Below, piece by piece: positions 1-11,008 of a stretch of 64,000 bases of DNA. Below the pieces are notes generated by a model. That model searched no databases. It saw only the letters and a program-made list of their open reading frames with translations, and was not told the DNA's origin. A program made the position numbers and the translations under genes. Location of the stretch: assembly GCA_029834535.1 (NCBI GenBank), contig JAQMWT010000381.1:62001-126000 (forward strand), written 5' to 3'. This stretch comes from Chrysophaeum taylorii (taxonomy: Eukaryota; Sar; Pelagophyceae; Pelagomonadales; Pelagomonadaceae). How positions within the stretch are numbered: the first letter of the stretch is position 1; every line of letters starts with the position of its first letter.

Positions 1-514
1 TATTGTTACTTTCTCCATCGCCGTCCTCTGCGGTCGTCTTTGGACTTCTCTCCTTTTTGTGTTTCTTATGTCTCTTCCTTTGAGCGATCATCCATTCTGC
101 CTAGCTGGGCGAGGGCGGTGCTAACCATAATAAGAAAGTAGAGAATAGCAATGAATATGGGCGAGCGCATGTCGCACGTTCCGATCCTGCTGGAATTTGC
201 AGCTGTTTAGTCCGATAACAACGTGCTTCGGGTGCCTCTGTCGTCGTGCTAGAAATATCTAACCGTATTCGGTGGCTTCGCTTGACCCACCACCCCCCGT
301 TGATTCATAGGCTTTCGTGCATTATTATTGTTCTGGTTTGCAACTCACGGGCTCAAGAGCCAGAAGGATAATCGGAGAGGAGGAGAGGAACAAATATTTT
401 CTAGATATGTTTGCACACCGACACCGTTCTGTACATCAAAGGGTGCGAGTCCTTCATTAGAAGGTGTTTGTTGTCCAGAGTGACCAGAAGTGGCAAGAGC
501 GCCAGAGTTGCCAT
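1..514. other. Gene-free AT-richer stretch
   Basis: I see no supportable gene, RNA gene or repeat here. Base composition is visibly more AT-rich than the gene-dense part of the window beyond 6 kb. Confidence 0.4.
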
Positions 515-1410
515 TCAGGTTGTCGTTACGACGACAAATGGTGGCTGTCGTCTACGCTGAAAGACGCTGTAATCTTGATGAGACAGCCTGGCAGCTGAAT
601 CTTCTGCCAAATCTACTGGGTTCTTCGGATTGTCATTAGGGTTGGCATTTGCAGCTGGCAAGAATGAAGCAGCTGCTGGAGACCCAACAATACGTCCCTG
701 TTCTGTTTGAGTGAGGTTCACTTGCACATGATAAATTATATCATCGGCAAAGTCAGGTTATTCGCGTAGGCGAAACATATAATTCCCGTCAATTGAATGC
801 GCACCTCTCATATCTGTGAAAAAACAACAACGTTTTCAGAAGCTTGTCAGCGTTATCAGTAAGGTGAGCCGTGGTGACTATGCAGAACGTGTCCGAGGAG
901 AGGCTTGTAGTTATCCTTAAGTATGCTGCGTGCGATCCAACAGCTTTCTATCGGATCGATTGGCGCTATCAAAGATTCGCGAATAGATTGCCCTGCCATT
1001 GGATTGACCTTTTCGTTGAAGTGGCCAAGTAACATAGTTGTTACTATCCCGGTAGTAGCCAATGTCAGCGCGCAAAAACGGACGGTAAGCGTCTTTAGCG
1101 TCACGTAGACGACGTGGGTCAAATGGTGCTTGCCGCTTTTCCGTGACAGCACTTGTAAGAGTTGAGAAAGCTTGAGCTGTTTTGTCCATTTCCGTCTCGG
1201 TTTCGTTCATTAGTTCGGAAAGCATGATCTTAGGTTTTAGTTGCTGCAGAAACAGCCGGTTCATCCTTAATCTCAGCTGCCATAGCAGTATTGCTCGGGT
1301 AGTTTAACGACATTTCGGTCGCCACGGGAGATTCTCGAGAAGAAGTTGTTCAGTCAACTCCTCAGCGTAAGAACGTGTAAAATAGAGCGGGCTTGATGAT
1401 GCTGGATTTC
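515..1410 (-). pseudogene. Degenerate minus-strand coding relic
   Basis: Reading the minus strand in a single frame gives protein-like stretches interrupted by stops: a segment around 1304–1410 that reads ...SPLYFTRSYAEELTEQLLL..., a stop near 1303, then 917–1264 (about 115 residues, including MNETETEMDKTAQAF), a stop, and 515–727. The pieces stay in the same reading frame and have balanced amino-acid composition, unlike the Arg/Ser/Pro-rich shadow frames elsewhere. I do not recognise the family. The simplest reading is an old mobile-element or host gene that has decayed; a spliced gene with introns over the stops is the alternative. Confidence 0.3.
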
Positions 1411-1468
1411 CTTGCGTGCGCACGCGCGGCAGTCATTATAACAGAGAGGTGTTCCAGGTGCAACCTTG

Positions 1469-2553
1469 TTAGAAAGTTAAGACGCAGGGCCAGAGTGTCT
1501 TGCTTGGCATCACGAAGTTCGGGTGATTCAAAACCAAAGGTGTCAGCATTATTTTGTGTGTTCTTAGATCGCTTACCGCACGGTTGCGATGGAGCACGGT
1601 GCCTTGTGAAACTGCGCCTTGCGAGGGTATCCTCCCTCTAGGAGTAGGTTGGTATCTGTTCGCCTCCCGGGCGTGCCGGTTGGAAGCCGGAACCTTCGCA
1701 GTGGGACGGGTTATGGCCGAGGGACGCAGAAGGTAATGTCGACGACGAGATGGTTGTCTGTCAATTCGCAGTCTCCGCGTCGCATGGCAACAGGTGTCAA
1801 CTCCCTCCCGATGCTCCTTCCAGCGCCCCTCGTCTCTCGGCCCCGTGACTCTGATCCCCCGCGCCACTACAGTCTCATTAGAGTCAAAGGCAATCAGCGT
1901 TTGCGCGACATTTGATAGGGTGGTAGGCTTCCTATACACATTGTTTGTCGATGCCCATACCGCACGCGGCGATTTGTAGATATAGTCGCGTTGACGAAAG
2001 TGAACGAGAAAGATGCATGCACATCCTGATAAGTGTGCCAGCAATTAGATGATAGTGCATTAGTCTTTGCGTGTGGTTGCTACTGTCAAATGTTGTTTTA
2101 CGAGGGTACATGGCATTGAGGTTGAGATAGTCAAGAATGTGTCATACACGTCTTGATTCGTGTGCCAATCATTAGATGGTAGTACATGAGCCTTGGCTGG
2201 GTGGTTGATTCTACTGTCGAAATTAGTTTTACGAGGGCACATGTATTGAAGTTGTTGACAGCCTTTATAAATCAAGCGTCAATCTCGGGAAGAACAGCTT
2301 GGAAGTCGTACTTTGATGCGCAGTTCTTCATAATTGACACATGGCCGTGTGTAAGCTTCATACGAGTCATAGTTAAAGAAGGCGCCAGCATACGAGCATC
2401 GAAGATGTTGGCGTAGTTGCCTGATTTGTAACGACACTGTCCTATTTGTAACTGAAAATGGTGTCCACTGTTGAGTAAATCAACAGTTGGTTGTTCCATA
2501 TTTATGATATCGGCCCAGGACACTGGCTTCGGACCTCTAGGTTGTCGTTCCAT
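1469..2553 (-). pseudogene. Further minus-strand coding-like fragments
   Basis: Three minus-strand open stretches follow one another (2272–2553, 2060–2275, 1469–2044). The last two share the frame of the relic at 515–1410. The first reads smoothly (PVSWADIINMEQPTVDLL...) without low-complexity bias. Part of the middle stretch overlaps the 127-bp tandem repeat, which duplicates a piece of this sequence. No family recognised; product unknown and probably non-functional. Confidence 0.25.
2033..2270. repeat. Diverged 127-bp tandem duplication
   Basis: The block starting GTGTGCCA at 2033 recurs from 2160 (period 127 bp). Matching landmarks in both copies include ATTAGATG(A/G)TAGT, the GTGGTTG..CTACTGTC segment and TTTTACGAGGG(T/C)ACATG. 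The copies differ by scattered substitutions, so the duplication is not recent. Confidence 0.7.
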
Positions 2554-3050
2554 AACCCTGCAAACGGTCTTCCGTCAAATAGTGCTAATGGAACTCTCTC
2601 TTGTCAGAGTAGGGGGATCTAAGAAGAACGTGTTCTCTATGTGCACTCATCGCTGCGCCTACGTGTTGAATTAGTATATATACATAACTGTGGATCCAAT
2701 ATAGGGCTGTGCGAAGACCGCTTCCCAGGGGCTGGGGGGGCGCGAGGACACGACGGACCCCCCACCCCCCCCCCCGGCACGAAAATTTGGCGCTGGGGTG
2801 TCGGCGACCCCCTTCCCGGAGCTTGTCAGTAGCGCCAGGGTCTCGGACCCCTCCACCCGGGACGACTGGCATTGCGGCGGTAGACAGTCTCTACTCATCA
2901 AGCTACAGATCAGCAGGCCATTTGGGGCTGGAGGGAGAGTTGTGGCGTGCGACGGTAACCACGAGGAAGCCCCGCGGGTGCACCTCGAGTGCGCAGGGCT
3001 CACAGAAGCCCCGCTTGGCCCCTGGGCATGCCCTCATGCATCGCGGCAGA
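2554..3050. other. Non-coding, contains long C-run
   Basis: No gene seen. A near-homopolymeric C tract lies at about 2759–2774, and composition shifts sharply from AT-rich to GC-rich at about 2700, suggesting a junction between two sequence histories. Confidence 0.35.
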
Positions 3051-3370
3051 TCTTCGCGTGCCTGAAACTGAAGAATGTAGGCGGTTCGAGCCGAAAACAG
3101 GTCGCATTCAGTACCTCGTCAAGTACTACGGCTCGGAGTCGCGCGTTTGGCTACGGCACAGTGATCTCTCTGCAGCGGTGCTCCCTCTGTTCCGAGCCTT
3201 CAACGCCCGTGCCCGAGAAGAGCGCGAGGCTCTCAGAGGCGCTCCCCTCGACGGAGCCGCCGAGCCCCAGTTAGCGGCGGTCCGTAGAATGGTAGCTATG
3301 AAGATCGCCTGGCAAGCAAGGCACGTTGACCCTCGCGAATATGACTTCCTCGCGACTAGCGAGGGCGACA
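3050..3370 (+). pseudogene. Chromodomain-like fragment, possible retroelement remnant
   Basis: The plus strand reads ...FEPKTGRIQYLVKYYGS followed by SRVWLRHSDLSAAVLPLF. The YLVKYYG...W...DL pattern resembles the core of chromodomains (YLVKWKGY...TWEP..L), which occur at the C-terminus of chromovirus integrases as well as in host chromatin proteins. The segment has no convincing start and is followed by C-rich non-coding DNA; no integrase or reverse transcriptase motif is visible nearby. Treated as a fragment; similarity is by eye only. Confidence 0.3.
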
Positions 3371-3489
3371 GACAGGCGCCTAGGCGTAGGTGCGCGCTCC
3401 TAGCGTGCGTGTGCGCGGCTAGCCCCCCCGCCCATCATCTCGTTGTCCTCGCGCCCCCCCCCTCTGGATACGGTCTTTGCACAGCCTAG

Positions 3490-4680
3490 CGAGTGCTATC
3501 GCTGTATCGGCAGTTGTTAATGTTTCTTTGTGATTCAAGAGCGTCAGAAAGGGTGCGAGCCTCTCAACAGAGTATAAAAGTGAATATACGATATTAATAT
3601 GTGATGTGTTCCATAGCACATGTGGATTGCCAGGTTTCAACGACAAACACACACTAATACTTCACCGAGTCAAGCGTGCTTATAAACACAAACGTGTTAT
3701 ACCAGTGTCTTTGAGTGTGAAGGGGCTTTATACAGACAACGTTGCCCGTGTGTTACATACAGCCCATGTTGTACTTGGTTTGGCTAGACTAGCGCGGTAC
3801 AGTCTAATAACAATGCTATGCGTACCACACAAGGTTCTTTCAGACCCAAGCTGGGCCCTTAACCTTCAGAGGGCGCTGAAGTTGCGAGTGGAAAACGGAA
3901 TGGAAGAGCCATCTCGCCTCGCCGAGTGCTCTGGTAGTTTTAACCTTCGGAGAGTCATGGAGTACGAGCTCCGAGCCTCAACACCAACAGATGGCGTATA
4001 AAGAGGGACCTAAAGTTATGCGGTGTGTTTACGCACCTGCGGGGCGCACTAATCCAAGTCGGCGCGTCAAGCACCAGGGACAAGGACTAACGACTTTTGT
4101 CTTGGAAGAGGAGTGAAGAAGAAGAGGTGATGTTCTCAACGGATGGGACACAAGCGCGTTTGACCATAAACCCGGCTCCCCCCCGCAACTGCACATCGAC
4201 CGCCCCACCAACGCCGCTTGGCCACTTTCGAGTGCGCCTCGAACGGCGTCGATCGGCACCTGGAAACCTGGAAAATGTCCCGATTTACGAGTTTTAGGCA
4301 GCGGAGACGTCTTGGTCACTGGGTTTCGATCGAGTTTCGCGGGTCTCCAAGTGCCGATCGATATCCCTAAGTCGACTTTGGGTGGGCCCGTCTCGTCAGA
4401 ACACGTGGGATGACGATCTTCAATTGTGGGAAGGTTTGTCGTCCACGCACATACTCAAAAGAACACGCAACGGACCGATTTTACCTCATTTCCTGGTAAT
4501 GAGAAGCGTTGCGGCGCGTCTGACGCCTGACGCGCCGTCCGAGCGCGTCCGGGCAGTTTCGATGCATCAACACAGCCTGGTGGCTCTCGTCATCATGGCT
4601 GCAGTCGGAGCTGAAGAGACGGAGTACACCAGAACCGTGCTCTGGCCTCCATAGGCACGGGAGGACTCTTTTGACCCACT
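3490..4680. other. Non-coding stretch with one inverted repeat
   Basis: No convincing gene. The inverted repeat at 4249–4361 is listed separately. Confidence 0.35.
4249..4361. repeat. 16-bp inverted repeat flanking 81 bp
   Basis: Left arm 4249–4264 (TCGATCGGCACCTGGA) is the reverse complement of 4346–4361 at 15 of 16 positions. It could be a cruciform, terminal repeats of a very small element, or chance in a region containing several CGATCG motifs. Confidence 0.55.
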
Positions 4681-5002
4681 CCCGCAGGGCGTGCGGCAGT
4701 ACTCGAAGTCGCACAAGCACGCGGGGAAGTATTTAATGTGCTTTAACTACCACGAGCGAGGGCTGGAGCGAAGAAGGACCGAGATCGTCAAGGTGGGTGT
4801 CTACGACTCTGTCGCAGAAGCAGTCCTGCTCGTCAACAAGCATCGCCTCATGCGCGAGCTCAAGGCCATCGCTGCCGGTCGCAAGAAGAATACGAAAGAG
4901 GTCGAGGCGAGCCCTGGTGCCGGTTCGCCAGCGAAGAAGGCGCGCGCGGCCGCGGCGGTTTCACTCGGAGCTCATACTGGGCCTTGCCGCAGCTCTAAGT
5001 AG

Positions 5003-5554
5003 CTTGCAGCTCGCTCGACCGCACCAGTCCAAGCAGAATCACGACGGATCCTGGCGAACTGCACCAACTTTGAGGACGAAAACAACCTCCTCCAACAACA
5101 GCTCGTCGAGGACAGCGGCCACCTCCTCTCATCCCCGAAGTGCCATCCCGAGCTCGCCGGCGACGGTGTCGAGTGCGGGTGGGGCAAGTCCAAGCAGTAC
5201 TATCGTCGCCACAACGTCGGCACTGAGACGCAGATGACTGCCAACCTACTCACCCTTATCTTCGAGTCCATTGATGCTGCCAAGAAACTCCGCCGGGAAC
5301 ACCACACGCATCGCTCTATCCCGCAAAGTGAGTACTCGCCTCGACGAGGCGACAACATGAGCATATCACGACTTTTATACACATCTGCCGCGTTTTGTAA
5401 TGTCACAGACCGCCATTTTCTCGAGGGTGGTCGGGAGGGCACGTTGGGTGTCCCGCGCACGCGAATCCGCTTCGAAATCAGACGGTATGGTGGATTTGTG
5501 TCTGCGAAAAACCTCCCGAAATCGCAAAATCGCCGCCCCGGACGAAAAACATGA
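5003..5554 (+). pseudogene. C-terminal fragment of a DDE-type transposase
   Basis: The open frame begins after a stop at 5000–5002 and contains the stretch NCTNFEDENNLLQQQLVED followed by SPKCHPELAGDGVE and WGKSKQYYRR. This arrangement (a 'NF..E..LLQ..VE..GH' helix, then 'PK.HPELA..G.E..WG..K..YRR') is the layout of the last catalytic acidic block of DDE superfamily transposases found in fungi and algae; the second Glu of ELAGDGVE would be the third catalytic acid. The N-terminal catalytic Asp blocks are not visible upstream and the frame runs on without the usual C-terminal Arg-rich helix after about 5330. A remnant rather than an active element. Confidence 0.55.
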
Positions 5555-6063
5555 TATCATCGCCTTACCGGGTCCGCCGAGCCCCATTCGAATCTTCACG
5601 GACCACCCAAGACACCCCTTTCAACGACTCTGTCTGCCGCTTGTCCGGCCAGGTCCGGGGGGGGATGGGCGTTTTGCTCAAACTGAAATCGGTTTTATGC
5701 TCAAACCCGCTTGTAGTCTACAATGTAGTAAGTTGTAGTAACTTGTACGGATTTTTGATGAGGTGCAAAAAGATGAGGTGCAAAGAAGTCCAAGTCCGCC
5801 CTCTCTCTCCAAATTATTATCCGGATGTAAAATTATGGTGAAGCTTACGATAAAACATTTGATGATGTTCCCTTCCATTGCCCGGTCGCAGTAGACAGGC
5901 AGCGTGTGTTTTTTACAAGCAAGAGAACTCCGATTTGAGGGGTAACGGGGGATAGTAAACGACCAAGGCACACGGTTGTAGAATGACAAAAAGCGGGGCA
6001 ACTGGATTCGCGAGAGAGTGAGGGAGGGAGGGAGAGAAGAAGAACACCGTCGACAAGGCATTT
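5555..6063. other. 3' flank of the CEMIP-like gene, no gene seen
   Basis: Purine-rich (GGGA)n tract around 6016–6040. Nothing else supportable. Confidence 0.4.
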
Positions 6064-9000
6064 TTAGCGAGATAGTGCGGGCGGAATGTGCTGCGGCTGC
6101 TGGCCGCCGGTACAATAGACGCCGTCGTTTGTCGCACAGTTGGCGCGAATGGTGATTATCGGGTATTGAAAACGGTATGGGATTCCCCAGTCGCGGTCGG
6201 TGAGGTCGTCGACGTACGCGTTCGAAAACATGCCCGGGTCCATGTCGTGGATCCAAGTCTTGGTCTCGCTGAGGCGACGATCGTGGCGCTGTACAATTCG
6301 TACGAAAAGCGTCGTCGCGTCAGGTTTGGAGTCGTCAATGAAATAAGATTTGGAACCCGTGACTTGAAACAAGTCCTCCAACGAGATGGCGAGTTCGTAT
6401 GTTTCGGCGCAGAGGTACGACGACGAAGGGCACCAGTCGACGGCGTCCATAGTAACCGTGAAGGTGGTACCCTTCGGATAGGTCGACGCCAAGACGAGGC
6501 GGCCATCGCGGTGGACTTGGATGCGATTGAGCTCGAGCTCGACAGGTGCTCCTTGTTCGAACCACAAGTACCAGCCTCCAAGCGTTGAGGTGGTAGCTCC
6601 CGTGACGGCGCCGACGACCTCAGCTCGCTGCATGAGCTGGACGCCGTTCGTCGCCACGTCGGCGTCGCCAAATTTGGCGAGGTAGCCGACGCGCGGGCAT
6701 TCGCTCGCGCCGCCGAAGGAATTGTCGCACAAGTTACCGCCGTTGCCTTTGAGATCGGCAAGAAGGCTGTCGTCCCACTCCATCGAAAAACTTGCTAGCC
6801 AGCGGCCATTCGCTGGACAGCACCACATGAGGTCGTCGCGCGATGCTAGCTCGCAGTCGTCCTCGAGCTTCCACCAGTCGCCGGCGTCGTAGTTACTGCC
6901 AATAATTGTCGGTCCCCAGTCGGGCCGGAGACACGCGGAGCCATCAACGTCCAGCCACGCGCCGAATCTCCCCGAGATGGATGGGGGGTCACGCCTGTTG
7001 AAATCAATGAGGTGGTCGTTGACGTTGTCGTCGTCCTCGAATCGAAACGCCGCGGTGAGTGACATGTATTCGGGAAGGAATTGGTCGCTGTGCGCCGTGA
7101 GCTCGAACACCGCACTGTCCTCGCAGCCATAGACGCAGCGGTCCCAGGCCGATGGATTGCAAGACCGCACGGTCGTGTTGGTGACGACGGTGTTCATCCC
7201 GGTGTCGTACCTGCGCGTTCGATCGATCGATATTAAAGGTTTCAGGTCACAGGTCGTACCAAGTAATGACCGCAGTTCGCGACTCCCAGGCGCGCTTGTC
7301 GTGGAACTTGCAGTCATAGTCGCTCTGGTCTCCGGCGTGGGGCACCGCGTCGTCGCCGCAATGTTGCGGTGCGTTTGGGAAGTTTGGAGTGTGGCACGTG
7401 ACGAGCCACTTGTCGACGCTATTGTCGCCAAACAACTCCATCGCCGGACCTCCAACAAAGTCGTGAACCTCTACGTTTTCGAATCGCGCGCGATTTCCCC
7501 AGTGCATGGCGCCGGAGGTCGTGAGGCTGGCTTTGAAGTTGGTCACTTGGAGGTATGCGAAACACGCCGTCGGGTACTCGCCGTCGCACTCTGCCCGCGT
7601 CCAACGCGGGCACCAGTCGTCGGCGTTGAGCTGGCAGGATCGAAGACCGTTGATGGTGCGGCCGGGGTTGTATCGCATCGGAAGTCTTTCAGTAGGTTCG
7701 AGGTGCTCGAAGATACCGCCCATGTACAAGCAACCGCCGTGGCCCCACCAAAAGCCAGACGATCGACAAGAGTTTCCGTCGAACTCGAGCGAGTGCGACG
7801 ACCGAGGCGTGATCGGCGAGTCTCTATGCAACCCGATGGGTTCCGGGAAAATAGGAAATTGGTAGCCCGCAAATCCGCCCACGGCCGCGTTCCCACGGAC
7901 GTAATTTTGCGCGTTGGAGACGTAGAAACCACTCGCGGTCGCGTCGGCCGCGGTCGAGAGCGAGTCCGAGTCGTAGATGTCGCCGAGATTCTGGCTCGAG
8001 GAGCCTTCGCCCGGCGGTTTGCCGATTGGGTGGACGTGCGCGTGCAGGTTGAACTCGATGACGTTGTTCTGCTCGACCCCGTCCTCGAGGTACAGGCAGT
8101 GGCCGATGACGTCGTACGCGACGTTTCGCGAAACTCTCACGTCGTTCGTCCCGTGGAGCGTCACGCATTTGTAGAACGAGCGATAAAACGAAGAATCCTG
8201 GACGTACGAACCGAGACTGTTGACGAGATGCCAGTGGATCGGATAGCGCCCCTCGAAATTCGTCTGTCCCATGCGATAAAACTCGGTCCCCGACACCCTG
8301 GCGACGGCGCCGTTCTGAACGATGACGTGGCCGCCGTACCCGAGCAAGTGGTTCTCGCAGGGGTAGGACGCATAGTTGCCGTCAGTGCACCCGAGCGGAC
8401 TCGCGTCCGACGGCTCGGACGATTCGTCCCCCTGGATCCTGATGCGCCGCGACAGCAGCCCGACCTCGGCCTGATATTCGTCGCCGGCGTAGTGCGGGAA
8501 CGACAGCGGCGATTCGAGGCGCACGGCCGTGATGGAAAAGCCCAAGTGCGTGGCCGCAGCGACCGACGCCACTATCGCTTCCTCGTTCTGATGCCAGTCG
8601 CGCGAGTCCTTCAGTGCGGTCGACGTCACGACGACGCGCATCCCCGAGTCCCAATTCACGGCATCTTGAAGCAACAGCGTCGAGTCGCCCGCAGCGGCCG
8701 TGACGGCGAGCCTAGACCACGTCTGATAGTACTCGGCGCCGTGCACGTCGAGCGTCCCGCCGTCGACGTCGATCCCCTTGACCCACGCCGACTGCTCGTC
8801 GTAGATCGTCGCCGGCCGCGCGCCTCGTAGCGTGATGGTAATTTCGGCCAACAGGCGGCATGTCTCCGAACCGGCACGCAACGCGCCACGCACTCGGATT
8901 CCCTCGGCCTCAAGCGAGAGCGGCTCGTCGGCGAACACGAGCTCGCTCGACTCCGGGATCGTGATCGTGCCGAACGCGACGCCCGAGATCGTCGAGCACG

Positions 9001-11008
9001 ACGAAATGAGCACCTTCGTGTTGGCCGGCAGCACGACGTCGCCTCCCGTCTGAGCCACCACGTCGTCCCACGAGGTCAAATCAACAGCGTCGTGCGGGCA
9101 GTTTGACCTTGGTTCTGTCGCCCGTGCCGGTCCGGGGTGGCCCAGGTCTACGAGCTCTGAGTTCGTCGCGCGCGTGATGACGCGCTGCACACGAGGATTT
9201 TTGATGCTCGGGTCTTCGATCGGGTCTTGCGGAGCCAAAAGCTTCGTTGCCGAAAAACATCTCGCCGTTGTCGGTTCCGCTGTTGTTGGCAGGCTTGTCG
9301 TCGGCGCTGGCGCGGGCGCTGTCGTTGGCAGGCTTGTCGTCGGCGCTGGCGCGGGCGCTGTCGTTGGCAGGCTTGTCGTCGGCGCTGGCGCGGGTGCTGT
9401 CGTTGGATCCCCGATCGGCGCGTCCGTTGGCTCGGGCGTCGCGGCTACCGTCGGGCGGCTAGTCGTGGGTGACATTGTCGACGGCGAGACGGTGGGTGAA
9501 GGGAGCGGTAACGGGGCGGGGACGGCGGTCGGACACGGGCTCGGGGGCGGCGGCGCGTCGCATCGACCACCGTAGAGCTGCGCGACGTGCGTCTCGGTGA
9601 GATCCATGGAGAAGACCGTCACGTCGCTAATGGCTCCGGTCCACCGCTTGCCGATGACCAATGGATTCTGTGTTGAAGTGTCAAGCGCAACGCCTTCGAA
9701 CCTCGCGAAGAAAGCGCCGTCGACGTAAACGACGGCGACGGCGCCGTCGTACGTGACGCAGAAAAAATGCCAGTCGTACGGCTCGGGAACCGAGACGCTT
9801 CTCAAGATGCTGTTGCACGTGGGCGTTGACCCGCTCCCTCTGGACCCATCGATCCTCAAGCGGCCGAGCTCGGGCCTGTATCGAATGTCGAACATAGTGC
9901 ACTCGCCCTTCGCGCCGGTCCGTAACAACCCGTTCCATTTCCTGTTCGAGACGCCGGCCCGCGCCCACGCGCAATAACTTCGCGAAGCGTTGCCGTCGAG
10001 CGCCATGTGCTCTGGGCACTCCACATAGCCCGAATCCTCAAAATACAGCGCACCCCCAGTTTCCCCGAGCCGGTTCGCGGCGGGCGTCGCGCCCACGACC
10101 TTGCACGTGTCCGAAGACACGGTGTCCTCGCCGCTCGCGTCGTCCAGCGGCAAGTGCGCCACCAGAGCATCGAACATGTCGCACCCCGTCGGCGACACAG
10201 TTGGACTCGACGTGGGAACGGCCGCCGGCACGACAGATGGCGCGGGCGTGGAGGGCAGCACGGTAGGCATCGACGTGGTCGGAGAATGAGTCGAGGGCGT
10301 CGGCGCGAGTGTCGTCTCGTACTGGCACGCGAGCTCTTGACCGTAGCCTTCGCCATAGAGGTTTTGGCTGATGCCGTTAGCGTCGTACGATTTGGCGACG
10401 ATGTAACCTTCAACTGAGCACCAGCCTTTCGCCACCACGCGGGCGAAGGGAGCTATGATCGAGGGCCCGAAGCAACGTCCCCACACCGGACTGATAGTGA
10501 CATCCTCAGTACCCGTGAACACGACGAGCGTCCGGCCGTTGTTCTGGTTGCTTTTCGAACGATCGTCGCTCGGCTCTAAAAAATCAAAGTTGTCGAAGAC
10601 CTGACCCGCTTGCTGCTCGACGATGTGGACATTCGTAGAGGGTCTGATTGCGAGTGCGAGCGCCTCGACCTCGATCCAGTCGAACGGGAAGCCCCCTGCC
10701 GTCTCGAGTACGCCCTCGGAGAACGTGATCTTGTTTTTGGTTGCGTGCAAGGTCCCGACGTAGCTCGTCCCCGCCACCGTGAGACGATTCCAATCCTCGA
10801 CAGTCGACAGCTCGCCGCGCACGGCGACGGGCTTGTCGGCATTGCCCTTGATGACGGCATCGTCCCATACGACTAGCGAGTACTCTCGAAACGCTGCCGC
10901 CAGAGAACCGCCGTCACAAGCGACGCTGCGCGCTGCAACCCCACCACCGCGCAGCGCGCTCCTGTTGTGCGCCGCGGCGACGACTCCAACGAAAACAAGC
11001 GCCCTCAT
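6064..11008 (-). CDS. Secreted CAA–LamG–G8–β-helix protein, CEMIP/TMEM2-like
   Basis: A two-exon gene of 1631 residues. Exon 1 is 11008–7260; a 49-bp intron at 7211–7259 (GTACGA...CGCAG) ends in phase and rejoins exon 2 at 7210–6064 so that ...ITWYD continues as TGMNTVVTN. Order of parts: signal peptide (1–18); an N-terminal domain of choice-of-anchor-A type (about 30–230); LamG/concanavalin-like domain (about 275–480); Thr/Pro linker with three identical 13-residue repeats (535–574); G8 domain (about 634–760); right-handed β-helix (about 870–1040) with RYPIHWHLVNSLGSY and CVTLHGTNDVRVSRNVAYD, very close to the corresponding region of vertebrate CEMIP and TMEM2 (hyaluronan-binding/degrading family). 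It should act outside the cell or on its surface, on a polysaccharide. Substrate is unknown; a hyaluronan role cannot be assumed in an alga. Confidence 0.85.
7211..7259 (-). other. 49-bp intron
   Basis: Donor GTACGACC and acceptor CGCAG on the minus strand; exon 1 ends two bases into a codon, exon 2 supplies the third. GTACGA occurs at both the donor and the start of exon 2, so the splice boundaries are embedded in a short direct repeat. Confidence 0.85.
9285..9402. repeat. 39-bp coding minisatellite, three copies
   Basis: Units start at 9285, 9324 and 9363 with almost no divergence. They encode the Ala/Pro/Thr linker between the LamG and G8 parts of the CEMIP-like protein, so copy number changes would alter linker length without breaking the frame. 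Confidence 0.9.

Noticed and set aside
7157-8830. 557-codon plus-strand open frame
   Set aside because: Antisense shadow of the CEMIP-like gene; Arg/Val-rich with no domain, whereas the minus strand shows clear G8 and β-helix motifs.
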